A stretch of DNA of 64,000 bases from Neopusillimonas aromaticivorans. GTDB taxonomy: Bacteria > Pseudomonadota > Gammaproteobacteria > Burkholderiales > Burkholderiaceae_B. Within the stretch, counting starts at the first letter, position 1; every line of letters starts with the position of its first letter. Of this stretch, positions 24,642-33,599 are shown piece after piece. Location: positions 992,001 to 1,056,000 of the forward strand of contig NZ_CP128233.1 of NCBI RefSeq assembly GCF_030344915.1, written 5' to 3'. The translations under genes were made by a program, and so were the position numbers. Below the pieces are notes generated by a model, which was not told the origin of the DNA, did no database searches, and worked only from the letters and a program-made list of their open reading frames with translations.

Positions 24642-24645
24642 GTCA

Positions 24646-25035
24646 CTACCCCCAGACGCTGAGTTCCTGGCCTTCTCGTATGCTGATCTCGGGAAACAGT
24701 GGATTGGCCGCTTTGAGCGAGACCTTACCGTTACGCTTGAACAGCGTTTTGACGGTGAACTCACCGTCTATGACGGCCAATATGACATCGCCATGGCGGG
24801 CTTCCAGTGACCGGTCGATGATGATGCAGTCGCCATCCTCAATGCCGGCATCACGCATGCTCGTTCCCCGCACCCGCATGTAATACGTCGCCGCAGGCTG
24901 GTGTAGGAGAATTTCGTTCAGGTCGATACGGCGCTGAGTATGGTCATCCGCTGGACTGGGGAAGCCGCATTGCGCTGCCGCTTCCACATGCCAGCATTCG
25001 ACAGGCATCTGCGCGATAGGTTGAGGTTTAGACAT
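24646..25035 (-). CDS. umuD: UmuD-like SOS mutagenesis protein, S24 peptidase family
   Basis: 129 residues. Self-cleaving LexA-like fold: the cleavage site is AAQCGFPSPADD (Cys-Gly), the nucleophile serine is in RGTSMRDAGI and the lysine in GEFTVKTL. After RecA-stimulated cleavage, UmuD' normally joins UmuC to form polymerase V. UmuC is interrupted here, so this protein lacks its cis partner. It is preceded by a LexA-type box. Confidence 0.93.
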   Translation of the reverse strand: MSKPQPIAQMPVECWHVEAAAQCGFPSPADDHTQRRIDLNEILLHQPAATYYMRVRGTSMRDAGIEDGDCIIIDRSLEARHGDVILAVIDGEFTVKTLFKRNGKVSLKAANPLFPEISIREGQELSVWG

Positions 25036-25044
25036 AGAACTATA

Positions 25045-25060
25045 CTGTATAAAAACACAG
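25045..25060. promoter_or_regulatory. LexA (SOS) box upstream of umuD
   Basis: CTGTATAAAAACACAG matches the CTGT-N8-ACAG LexA consensus exactly. It lies 10 bases upstream of the umuD start codon, within an A/T-rich promoter region. Confidence 0.85.
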
Positions 25061-25169
25061 TTTATTCTATAAGATTGGATTGCGGGAGTGCCACTGCGTC
25101 AGACGCCACCCGAAACACTTCAGTCAGGCAGCCCGTTCCCGCGCTTTCGCGCGGGTAGATTGCTGTCCT

Positions 25170-25598
25170 TCAGTCAATGGCACGCCAGATCAGACTCGAC
25201 TCAGGGTGGTGGCCCACATGCTGGCACAGCCCGTGATAGCGCTCAATCAACATATCGCTATGCGTGATGGAACTCAGGTGATTCAACCCATAGAGGGTGG
25301 CAACGATGCCAGCCGCATCAGCCGACATTTCTCCGTCGAAGAAATTGTTTGCCCATACCAGGCGTAATTTTGATGAGATGTCCGGTGCCATGTAGAAAGC
25401 CCCGTTCGACAACCAGTAGTAATGCCAGTAGCCGCCCTGGTAGTCGTTACTGAGTTCTCGTAACCAGCTAAAAATCAGTCGTTCCCCGTACAGATAGTCT
25501 GCTCCAAGGGCGCTCGGCAGAAAGTCCATGCGCTTGTCATCCTCCACGCGCTGCACGGTGATGATGGGGTACTCGGTTTCAACATTGATGTTGGACAT
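25170..25598 (-). CDS. klcA: Antirestriction protein of the ArdB/KlcA family
   Basis: 142 residues starting MSNINVETEYPIITVQRV. The family core is plain: DYLYGERLIFSWLRELSNDY, then QGGYWHYYWLSNGAFYMAP and the helical part with ADAAGIVATLYGLNHLS. These proteins protect incoming mobile DNA from type I restriction. The start at 25598 has a GGAG site 8 bases upstream. It belongs to the island's establishment set together with umuD and parB, and is preceded by a structured leader. Confidence 0.93.
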   Translation of the reverse strand: MSNINVETEYPIITVQRVEDDKRMDFLPSALGADYLYGERLIFSWLRELSNDYQGGYWHYYWLSNGAFYMAPDISSKLRLVWANNFFDGEMSADAAGIVATLYGLNHLSSITHSDMLIERYHGLCQHVGHHPESSLIWRAID

Positions 25599-25760
25599 GA
25601 TGATCTCCGTATTCAGGGCGGGATTGCCCGGAACCCCATAGGCATGGCGCAGCGCAGGTTTCAAGGGTCGAAGACGGCCAGCGGCCGCAAGCGGCGCCCA
25701 CGGCGACGCGCCGCCCTTGAAACCGAGAACGGCATGACACAATGACCGGAAGCAAGACAG
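25599..25760 (-). promoter_or_regulatory. Structured leader of the antirestriction gene
   Basis: The leader contains a perfect 11-bp inverted repeat, GGTTTCAAGGG and CCCTTGAAACC (+ strand near 25660-25728), enclosing about 45 GC-rich bases. A similar long-stem architecture lies upstream of the AlpA-like gene at 29720. It may be an RNA switch or attenuator; no known family was identified. Confidence 0.4.
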
Positions 25761-25953
25761 CCATACAGTGTCACTTGGTCTTGTGTTGGGAAACTCCGCG
25801 TGAAGCGCGGCCATATCCGGCAGGAAAACCGGGAGCGGCGATGCTGCGCCCGGACTTTGACCATCTGCCCCAAAACGCCAAAGCTTTGGGGATGATGCTG
25901 GCTGAACAGCGAAGCGCCCCGGCCGGAACCGGGGCGCGGGCCTATCGTCAGGA

Positions 25954-27964
25954 TTACGCAGCGAGGGAATTAGCGGTTTCGTCAGTGTCTGAATCGCAGT
26001 CAGATTCCTGCGACGCATCCACCCGGAAGATTGCAGGCATCCACCCCGTACCTGCCACCAGGCGCTCTGCTTCGCTAACCAGCTGACCCTTCTTCAGTTT
26101 TTCCAGCCTTGCCGCCTGCTCAGGCGCGAACTCACCCACGGCATCCAGAATCATGGCCTTGGAAATATGCTGAAAATAGCCTTCGGCGGTCGGTTGCCAC
26201 CATGCCGCCATGTGCAGGCCCACCGCCTGCGCCAGTTCTGCCCCTGGCTGGTGCTCGCTGGCGCGGTGAATCACCGCATCTACTGCAGCTGCGGCGCACA
26301 CAGCTAACAACCGTAGCAGTTCATCCTGCGGCTTTGCCAGCAACACGGCAAACAGATCGGCGCTATCCTGCGGCAAGTCTGCACCTGCTGCCTGTTGCAA
26401 CTCACGCAAGGCCACCGCAGCGGGTGATTCCGGCCAATCCGGGGCTATGCTGTCTAGCCGGTTTTGTACGTTCAGACGCATGTCCAACGGTAAGCTGTAA
26501 TGGGGATAGCGGCCCACAGGCAGCACCGTCTGCACCATGCCATGCACCACGGCAGCCAGGGCTGCCTGTGGGTTCCGTGCCAGTTCGATCTGTAGCGCCG
26601 CTGTACGGTGCGCGCTCAGGCGCTGGGCCAGCTTGTCGGAAATAGAAGCAGCCTTGGATTGGTCATTGTTCCCATTGTCGCCGCCATTGCTTTCTTCTTC
26701 GGCCAGCCCTTGCTGCAGCCGCTCCAAAGTCCGCAACGCCTTGGCTTCGGCTTCCCGCAGTAGACCGCGATGAATCACCACCTGCCCCTGCCAGTCGATG
26801 GTCACAACGGCACCCGCCGCTGCCTTGATGGTGGGGTTGTAGTCCAGTAATCGCTCTCCCAACTCTTGCAACTGCGCAGCCAGACTGTCACCCTCTTCCT
26901 GCAGCGCATCTGCGGTTTCTTCGTCGTCCGTTTCCAGGGCCGCATCCAGTTCCTCGCCTACGGCCTGCATCCTGGCTTCCAGCTTTTCTATCCGTGCGCT
27001 TTCCCGTTTGGTCGGGCTGCGACGCTCACGCGGCGCTCGTTGAAAAGCGTGAAGATCGGCATGGGTCATGGACGGCGTAGCATCCACCCATGCCCACCCC
27101 TCAGATTTGACCTGGGCGGCGTGACTGTCCAGCTTTTCCTTCACCAGCCTGTCCAATAGCGCTGTATCGGTGATATAAGTGCCGTTGTCATCCTGTGCGA
27201 ACAGATCACGGCGAACACCGCCACCGGCAGCTTCATAAGCATCCAGCCCCACAAAGCGCACCAGGGAATGGCCCGCGTCGATATCCTGCTCAGTCAGTCT
27301 GGCCCGCAAAGAATGGGGCTGCCGCTGCCATTCGGGCGCTTCATAAAAGGCCGCTTCCTGTGCCGCATGGTCATCTGTGATGGCAAGCGCCATCAATTGC
27401 TCAAGGTTCACCGCGTCGGCCCGGTAGTCGGCCAGCAGACGCCGCGACACATTCGCCAGCTTCAGGCGCCGCTGCACCACCAGGGGCGTGACACCAAAGT
27501 CTGCTGCAATATCTTCGATGGGCTGGCCTTCTGCCACCAGCGCAGCAAAGGCTTCAAACTGATCTGCCGGGTGCATGGCTTCACGCTGCACGTTTTCCGT
27601 CAGGCTAACGGTTCGGGCATCGGCACTGGCGACCAGCATGCACGGCACCGCCCATTCCTTGGGAATGCGCACTGGCCTTGGCTAACTGCTTCAAAGCTGC
27701 AAGGCGCCGGCCCCCGGCCACTACGTCGTAATACTTGCCGCCGCGGGCCTGCACCACGGTCAGGTTCTGCAACAGCCCGACCCTGGCAATGCTTGCCGCC
27801 AGGGCTTCAATGGATGGGCCGCTGCTGCGAATCTTACGCACATTGCGCTTGGATACGCGCAACTGTGACAACGGCACCACGATGTTGCTCTGCTCGGGAA
27901 TGACCACATCCCCGGTCGTCGCTGTTTCAATGGCCTGGACTTCGCTGTGATTGATCGCGTTCAT
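25954..27964 (-). CDS. ParB-like nuclease-domain protein (one-base frameshift)
   Basis: About 669 residues when the frame is repaired. The N-terminal ParB/Srx domain has VPLSQLRVSKRNVR, LAASIARVGLLQNL and VVAGGRRLAALKQL, followed by VSLTENVQREAMHPADQFEAF and a KorB/Spo0J-type helix-turn-helix (QPIEDIAADFGVTPLVVQRRLKLA). A long acidic and coiled C-terminal region follows. This large ParB type is common on plasmids and ICEs of Burkholderiales. The first 100 residues read in one frame and the rest in another, with the switch near 27668-27672. It probably acts in partition or as an element regulator. Preceded by the second radC-motif-like leader. Confidence 0.88.
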
Positions 27965-28250
27965 GGTAAATACTCCTGACGTTGAAGGGTTAGCTGTTCA
28001 CCGCATACCGGATTCCAAGATTCGGAGCCCGCTTTTGCTGTTGATATGCGGTCGGCACGAAGAACCCGGTTGGCCTCGTTGCCACCGTCTTTCCTGAGTT
28101 CATCGCCCGCGACGGCCAGTAGCCCACGAACGTGGGCCGTCAAGGAGAAAAGCGTCAGGTGGGTGCGGCCCGCAGGCGCAGCCGAGGACACGGCCTGGCG
28201 CGCCTTGACGGCACGCGGCCACGGGCCACAGTCGCGGACAAGGTGATGAA
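27965..28250 (-). ncRNA. Candidate radC-motif RNA leader upstream of parB
   Basis: Homologue of the radC leader (1024-1300). It shares GGCGATGAACTCA, ACGGTGGCAACG, CAAAAGCGGGCTCCGAATCTTGG and AGCTAACCC just before the ribosome site. The enclosing stem TATGCGGT/ACCGCATA (+ strand 28045-28052 with 28000-28007) is perfect, and differs in sequence but not in pairing from the radC leader. An additional hairpin with GGCCCACGTTCGTGGGC lies upstream (near 28110-28126). Confidence 0.55.
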
Positions 28251-28702
28251 GTCAGGAAAGATGGATGCGCCGGCAACTGCCAGGTGCTTGGTGTCGCCCG
28301 CAGGCAAGCGAAGCGCGCAGGCCCGGTCAGGAAGCCGGGTCGGAGGCGTCAGCGATGGGGAAGGCTGGCTTCAGCCAGTCCCGTCAGGGATGAGCGAACA
28401 GCGAACCAGGAGCAGCGCGGTCTGCAAAGCAGAGACGCACATAACCGATAGGCGGATGTCCTGTCTGCCCCAATAAAATCACGTTCGTGATTGAGTTTCA
28501 TCGGCTCTGAATCCTGCTGTGTAATCGAAAAGTATGGTAAACGTGCGTTCCACTGTGATCCAATACCTGCCACAATGTCGCAAAACTGACTTTTTAAACC
28601 TCAAATTTATTAGTTATTTATTTTTATTTACAGTCATACTTTGACTCAGAAGCCTGTCATAATGTATCTAACTACTGAAAATCTCTCCAACTCACACACA
28701 GC
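28251..28702. other. Gene-free stretch between the parB leader and the XRE repressor
   Basis: No convincing gene. The left part is GC-rich and looks like the distal part of the parB leader. From about 28560 the DNA becomes strongly A/T-rich (TTTATTAGTTATTTATTTTT), as expected for a divergent promoter region serving the repressor gene at 28703 and the parB transcript. Confidence 0.5.
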
Positions 28703-29056
28703 ATGAGCATTGGCGAACGCCTACGCATTGCACGCACCACACGCGGACTGACACAGGAAGCACTGGCAAACCTTGTCCAGACGCCCCTCACTCAAGGTGC
28801 TATCGCCCACATTGAAGGCGGCCGCAGCGAATCCTCACGACATATCGTTTGGATCGCCGCTGCGTTGCACGTGCGTGCTGAGTGGCTGGTTACTGGCAAA
28901 GGGGAAATGTTCGAAGAACCATGGCCCTGGCCGTCTATCTCCCGTAGCGCCGTTGGAGAATTGCCTGGCCACGTTCAGGAAGACATCAGCGATTACATTC
29001 AGCTAAAGCTAAACAAGCACGCCCGTAAAGGGGATGAGACAGGCCCAGACGCCTGA
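28703..29056 (+). CDS. XRE-family repressor-like DNA-binding protein
   Basis: 117 residues. The N-terminal helix-turn-helix is typical of Cro/CI proteins (MSIGERLRIARTTRGLTQEALANLV, then GAIAHIEGGRS and AAALHVRAEWLVTGKG). The C-terminal 40 residues carry no peptidase domain, so it is unlikely to be an SOS-cleavable repressor. Placed between parB and the AlpA-like gene, it probably controls island genes. The exact target is unknown. Confidence 0.85.
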   Translation: MSIGERLRIARTTRGLTQEALANLVQTPLTQGAIAHIEGGRSESSRHIVWIAAALHVRAEWLVTGKGEMFEEPWPWPSISRSAVGELPGHVQEDISDYIQLKLNKHARKGDETGPDA

Positions 29057-29719
29057 ATCTGCAATTCTCCTGCGATTAGCCAGCAGAAAAACCACAATTT
29101 TTTAACGCCTGCGTTCATTCTCTGGACGGTTCAGGCCGCAGCTTGCTGCATCATTCCCTCCCCCATTAAGCACAATTGACATCAATTCTCATTAACGATA
29201 TTACTTTTTCGTATTAGATTAGTATTGACCGATTCCAATAGATGCGTAATGATTACATCAACCCTGCTCTTTAACAACAAAACACCGATAAATACCGCGC
29301 CCTGTTCTCCGTGAACGGTGCGAGTGCGCGGCTACCCGTGTCGTCAGCATCATGCGGGGCGACATGCACCTGGGTAGGAGTAAAGCAGGTGAAAAACCAT
29401 TCCCCTTCCGGGCCGGTAGCGACTGGTGCTAACTGGAAGGCGTGAGTGACGATCCGTTCACACGGACGCCGGCTCTGCCGAAGGCAGGCCACATTCGATG
29501 GATGGCGCGTAATCCGTCGATGACAGCGGCAAAGACCGCAGTTCCCAGCATCCCGACGACCCGCAGCAGCGGAGCCAGCGGCGGGCGCTGCTGGGAACGA
29601 TCAAAGCACCCGGCCCCCATCGTGGCATCTTGGCGGGCCGGACGGAACGGCGTAGGCAGCGCCGGCTTTGGAAAGCATCCTGATGCCCAGGGTGCTTTCA
29701 AGGTCTAACGGAGGAGTAT
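29057..29719 (+). promoter_or_regulatory. Gene-free region with structured leader of the AlpA-like gene
   Basis: 660 bases without a convincing gene. An A/T-rich promoter-like part (29150-29280) precedes a GC-rich leader. That leader holds a perfect 10-bp inverted repeat GTTCCCAGCA/TGCTGGGAAC (29537-29600) around about 40 bases, and a hairpin GAAAGCATCC/GGGTGCTTTC (29670-29700). The latter lies just before the ribosome site GGAGGAG. It resembles the antirestriction leader in layout, but not clearly in sequence. Confidence 0.45.
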
Positions 29720-29974
29720 ATGAAGGAGCAGGCAATGCCAAACAGCATCTTTGGCTACCCGTCACCCAGCAGGCAAGCCCCGAAACAACCCGACGAGGCA
29801 CTTCTGTACCGCGTACATACGGCGCAAGCGAAGCTGGGCGTGTCGCGATCAACAATCTATCGACTGGTCAACGAAGGGGAGCTGGTGCTCATAAAAATAG
29901 GGAAGCGTTCCAGCGGCATCACTGCAGCTAGTGTTCATGCGCTGATTGAACGGAACAAGGCGCTGGTTAACTAA
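29720..29974 (+). CDS. AlpA/excisionase-type winged-helix protein
   Basis: 84 residues. A MerR-like DNA-binding helix-turn-helix occupies the middle (LYRVHTAQAKLGVSRSTIYRLVNEGELVLIKIGKRSSGI). Such AlpA or Xis-like proteins activate integrase genes or direct excision of integrated elements. A strong ribosome site (GGAGGAG) lies 6 bases upstream. No integrase gene is adjacent, so a regulatory role for the island is the safer reading. Confidence 0.78.
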   Translation: MKEQAMPNSIFGYPSPSRQAPKQPDEALLYRVHTAQAKLGVSRSTIYRLVNEGELVLIKIGKRSSGITAASVHALIERNKALVN

Positions 29975-30042
29975 GCGGGCCAAAGGCATGCAGTGCGCAT
30001 GCCTTACAAACCAAACGCAAAACCGATTAAATTAAGAGCTTA

Positions 30043-30063
30043 TTTTAACCTCATAGGTTAAAA
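30043..30063. promoter_or_regulatory. Palindromic operator upstream of abiEi
   Basis: TTTTAACC and GGTTAAAA are separated by TCATA. A related half-site, TTTTTAACCCATGA, overlaps the abiEi start codon. AbiEi antitoxins are known to repress their own operon by binding inverted repeats in the promoter, so this is a good candidate operator. Confidence 0.6.
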
Positions 30064-30172
30064 ATAATGCATAATCCAATCAAAGCGTAAATAAATAGGC
30101 ACCCGTCATCTCGGAGAGACAACCACCCTCTCTAATGCGCATAACGATTGAATATCGTGCTATTTTTAACCC

Positions 30173-30927
30173 ATGAGCGTAAATTCACGACACAATCTAA
30201 TCAAACGAGTGCAGTCCGACCTCCCGCGCGGCGCACCGTTTGACCTCGACACCCTGGGGAACTCGGCGTATCTCCCAAACTTGCAGCCGACTATGCCAAG
30301 AATGGGTGGCTCGTGCGTCTGGCGCAAGGTGTCTATGCCTTCCCCAATGACGACTTTAATGTCTATGGCGCATTGCTATTTCTTCAGCGGCACGTAACCG
30401 GCCTGCATGTCGGGGGCAAAAGCGCGCTGGCGTTGCACGGCATCAGGCATAACCTGGGCCGCGACACGCTGGTGCTGTGGGGCGACACCCGTTACGCCCT
30501 GCCCAAGTGGTTCACGTCACGTTTTCCCGCCCGGTATGTCTATGCAAACTTGTTCAATTGGCCGGACACCACCTTGCCCGCCAAGACACTCACCACCCCA
30601 CCCGGCCTGCCTGATGATCTCTGTATGGCTGTCGCTGAACGCGCCGTCCTGGAAATGCTGTACGACGTCGGAACCCGACAAAGCCTGGAGGAAGCCCGCA
30701 ACCTTTTTGACGGCCTGCGCTCACCACGCAAGGAACTGCTCGGCCAGTTGCTGGCGTGCTGCACCAGCGTGAAAACCGTCCGTCTTTTCCTTACCTGGGC
30801 GCGAGAGACAGAAGTGGTGGATGTTGATGATTTGTTAGCACGCTACCCGATACACACGGGTAGCAACAAACGCTGGATGAGCCGGCTTGCCGATGGCAGT
30901 TTATTGAGCCTGAACCCTCATGGATAA
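30173..30927 (+). CDS. abiEi: AbiEi-type antitoxin of a type IV toxin-antitoxin system (one-base frameshift)
   Basis: About 252 residues once one A is restored near 30260 (LGKLGVSPKLAADYAKNGWLV). The N-terminal winged helix is followed by the AbiEi core (RLAQGVYAFPNDDF, GLHVGGKSALALHGI). It then has the C-terminal domain with PDDLCMAVAERAVLEMLYD. It represses its operon and neutralises AbiEii without direct binding, in the described systems. It overlaps abiEii by 8 bases. As printed, the first 50 codons are out of frame with the rest. Confidence 0.85.
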
Positions 30928-31839
30928 AACTTACGCGGACACGGTCCGCTTGCTGCTGGCCGTTACGCCGGCTGTTTTCAATAACGACATCTTTGCCATG
31001 AAAGGCGGGACGGCAATCAATCTTTTCGTACAGAACATGCCCCGCCTGTCCGTTGATATCGACGTGGTCTACCAACCCTGGCAAACGCAACGTGATGAAG
31101 CGCTGCAGGCCATCAACGATGAACTCGCGGCCATCTCCCAACGAGTTCACCCCTCGGACTGCACACTCGCCTGATTCGCAGCAAAGACCTTGGCGATACC
31201 AAGCTGATCGTCGAAAACGATAGCAGCCAGGTCAAGATTGAAGTGAACATCGTGTTCCGTGGCACGGTATTGCCGGTCGAGTACCGACCATTGAGCACCA
31301 GCACCAGCGACCTGTTCGGCGTTGAGTTCGATGCACCCATCCTTGCCCGCGATGAACTGTACGCCGGTAAATTAGTCGCTGCCCTGGATCGGCAGCATCC
31401 CCGTGACCTGTTCGACATATGGCAACTGTATGAATCCGGCGGCCTCACACAAGGCATGGCCGAATGCTTCACCATCTACCTGGCGGGCCACAACCGTCCA
31501 CCGCATGAAGTGCTGTTTGGCAAAGACAAGGACATTTCGGCGGAATATGAGCGTGCGTTCGTGGGCATGACAGAAGTAGAATGCTCATTGGATACCCTGC
31601 TTGCAGCACGCACCCGCTTGCGAGACGATCTTCCGCAGAAGTTGGCCGATAAGCACAAGCAGTTTCTTGGCGGCTTGGTACGCGCTGAACCCGATTGGTC
31701 ATTGCTTGAATGCGATCATGCCAGAGAACTTCCCGCCCTACGCTGGAAGCTCAGCAATCTGGAAGCCTTCCGCAAACGTCGCCCGGCTGATTTTTCAGCA
31801 CAGGCAGATGCATTAGTCGCAGGTTTGGGGCTTGCGTAG
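30920..31839 (+). CDS. abiEii: AbiEii nucleotidyltransferase toxin (one-base frameshift)
   Basis: About 306 residues after adding one C near 31153 (CACCCC to CACCCCC, restoring HPLGLHTRLIRSKD). Nucleotidyltransferase motifs of the DNA polymerase beta-like superfamily: KGGTAINLF, LSVDIDVVY and the later VKIEVNIVFRG, then APILARDELYAGKLVAALDRQHPRDLFD. AbiEii is a bacteriostatic toxin that aborts phage infection, with AbiEi as antidote. The pair is the only recognisable phage-defence unit complete within the island. Confidence 0.85.
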
Positions 31840-32212
31840 TGCTCCAGTCAATGCAACTGCTGTACGCAAGAATCCAACCAAAGACCATTTTTGTTGTTTT
31901 TTTACACTGGCACCCCAGATGGCACCCCGTAAGTCGTGCTTAAATGGAAAAGCTCACAAACACTGGCCTGCCGCGCCCCAATTAGATTCCGCCCCAGGCC
32001 ACCATCCCCCTCTTTCAAGCGCTTTCATCAAGCGTCAAATCCCCCAAAAAATCAATAGCTTAGACCAAAAAGCCATTGCATCCTATTGCATGTGCTGGCT
32101 CTTGGCTCTTCCCCAAAAACGGGGGATGTGCATTCGTTAGACACGATTGATCACTCCGGGCTCTTCCCCATTATCGGGGGATACGCATTCACTTGATGTT
32201 GCCCCCGTTTTT
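31840..32212. other. Gene-free region at the island edge with two 32-bp imperfect repeats
   Basis: No gene seen. It contains GGCACCCCAGATGGCACCCC (a short internal repeat, near 31909) and two direct 32-base repeats at 32104-32135 and 32159-32190. These share GGCTCTTCCCCA, CGGGGGAT and GCATTC, and each can fold as a CCCC/GGGG hairpin. They may be the end of a lost mobile element or part of an attachment region. The IS3-family element begins at 32213. Confidence 0.45.
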
Positions 32213-32374
32213 CGTAGTCCTTAGCCCCGGGATCAGGCAGCGATTTTATACTGTTTCGCGTACCATGCTTTTTCGTATTCCATCGGACTGGTGTAACCCA
32301 ATGCCGAGTGTAATCGCCGGTGGTTATAAAACGTTATCCAGTCCAGTACGGCCACTCTGGCGGCGTGATGAGAC

Positions 32375-33100
32375 TCAAAACTTTCGACCCTCAAAGCAGG
32401 CCGCCTTCAGCCGCGCCCATAGGCTCTCTGTGGGTGCATTATCCCAGCAGTCTGCCTTTCTGCTCATTGAGGGACTGATCTGCCAGTTTCGCAACGCTTG
32501 CTGGAACTCATGGCTGCAATACTGACTGCCCCTGTCGCTGTGGAAGATCAAGCCTGGTGCAGGTCGACGACGCAAATAGGCCATTTCCAAGGCATCCTTT
32601 ACCAAGCTGGTCTGCATGTGTGGCTTCACGCTCCAGCCCACGATCTGACGGCTGAACAAGTCGATTACGCCAGCCAGATACAGCCATCCTTGATCCGTCT
32701 GTAAATACGTGATGTCACCACACCAGACCCGGTCCGGTTGCGGTGGATTGAATTGCCGTTTTACCAGGTTTTCTGCCACTGGCAAGTTATGCCTGCTGTC
32801 CGTTGTCACCATATATCTACGTTTGACACGAGCACGTATCCCATGGGCTTTCATCAATAACCGGACCCGTTCCTTTCCTGCCTTCACCCCACGCCGCCGT
32901 AATTCCTGATAAATCCTCGGCCAGCCGTACTCGCCTCGAACCTCCTGGTGTATGGCACGCACATGAGCGAGCAATTTTTCATCGCTCACACGCGTGTGTG
33001 TCGATACGGTCTGCCCCGCTCTGCGCTGCCAGCCAGAGAATCCGCTTTCGCTCACTTCCAGTACCCAGCACATCACGCTCACCGGCCAATGACCTTTCAT
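32375..33100 (-). CDS. IS3-family transposase OrfB (rve integrase core)
   Basis: About 241 residues from the ATG at 33100, which overlaps the orfA stop (ATGA). HTH_21 region EYGWPRIYQELRRRGVKAG. The DDE catalytic core has D in VWCGDITYLQTD, D in LIFHSDRGSQYCS and E in DNAPTESLWARLK. Normally made as an OrfAB fusion by -1 frameshifting on a poly-A stretch. Intact. Confidence 0.92.
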   Translation of the reverse strand: MKGHWPVSVMCWVLEVSESGFSGWQRRAGQTVSTHTRVSDEKLLAHVRAIHQEVRGEYGWPRIYQELRRRGVKAGKERVRLLMKAHGIRARVKRRYMVTTDSRHNLPVAENLVKRQFNPPQPDRVWCGDITYLQTDQGWLYLAGVIDLFSRQIVGWSVKPHMQTSLVKDALEMAYLRRRPAPGLIFHSDRGSQYCSHEFQQALRNWQISPSMSRKADCWDNAPTESLWARLKAACFEGRKF

Positions 33101-33428
33101 TTTTTGAATCCAGGCGTACTTTGCAGCGTGTCTTGCGCAAAGTACGCCGCGGCTTTTTTGCAATATCGCGCTCCATCCTGAGCTGAGCAACCTCAGCGCG
33201 AAGTCTGGCAATTTCCATCCGATCAGCCGATATCGACCCCGTCGTGCCGGTCGAATTTTCGCCGATCGGTTGACCTTGCCTAAGCTGCGTTACCCAATTG
33301 CGCAAGCTACCCTTTGGAATCCCAAGCGACTGTGCTACCGATGCCATTGATGCGCCTGCCATCACCTGACGCAAAGCCTCTTGCTTGAATTCCTCTGTAT
33401 ATTTCGAACGCGTTGTTGACCCTGACAT
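33097..33428 (-). CDS. IS3-family OrfA (one A short at the slippery run)
   Basis: Helix-turn-helix protein starting MSGSTTRSKYTEEFKQEAL, with a leucine-zipper region. The A run at about 33160 has six bases where seven would continue KKAAAYFAQDTLQSTPG to the TGA at 33097. As printed, the frame runs on through orfB territory to 32979. Since the run is also the likely programmed slippage site, the real length matters for deciding how OrfAB is made. Confidence 0.8.
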
Positions 33429-33487
33429 TTTTTACTCCTTTGGTCCAATTTAACTGGAACTAAGGACTACGTCACTCGAGGGCAAGC

Positions 33488-33595
33488 TCAATCCTTGACC
33501 TTGTGATTGCCCCGATAGCGAGCCACGTAACGACGAAAAGTGCTCAGCGGCAGAAAAGCCATCAGCTGAGAAAAGACAAGCTTGCCTTGGTTCAT
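33488..33595 (-). pseudogene. N-terminal remnant of an IS4-family (DUF4372) transposase
   Basis: 36 codons, MNQGKLVFSQLMAFLPLSTF to GNHKVKD, then stop. This is the characteristic start of DUF4372-containing IS4-type transposases. The rest is missing, cut close to the IS3 element's right end. Confidence 0.7.
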
Positions 33596-33599
33596 GGCG

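Larger units (their letters stand above)
32213..33471 (-). mobile_element. IS3-family insertion sequence
   Basis: Ends CGTAGTCCTTAG (32213-32224) and CTAAGGACTACG (33460-33471) are perfect inverted repeats of 12 bp around an orfA/orfB pair. A target duplication was not found. It appears to have landed in, or next to, the IS4-type remnant that follows. Confidence 0.82.

Noticed and set aside
29271..29701. Minus-strand frames of 73 and 90 codons before the AlpA-like gene
   Set aside because: They cover the structured leader, have no ribosome site and no family resemblance.
32104..32190. Possible CRISPR array from the two 32-bp repeats
   Set aside because: There are only two copies, with mismatches and a 23-base gap, and no cas genes.
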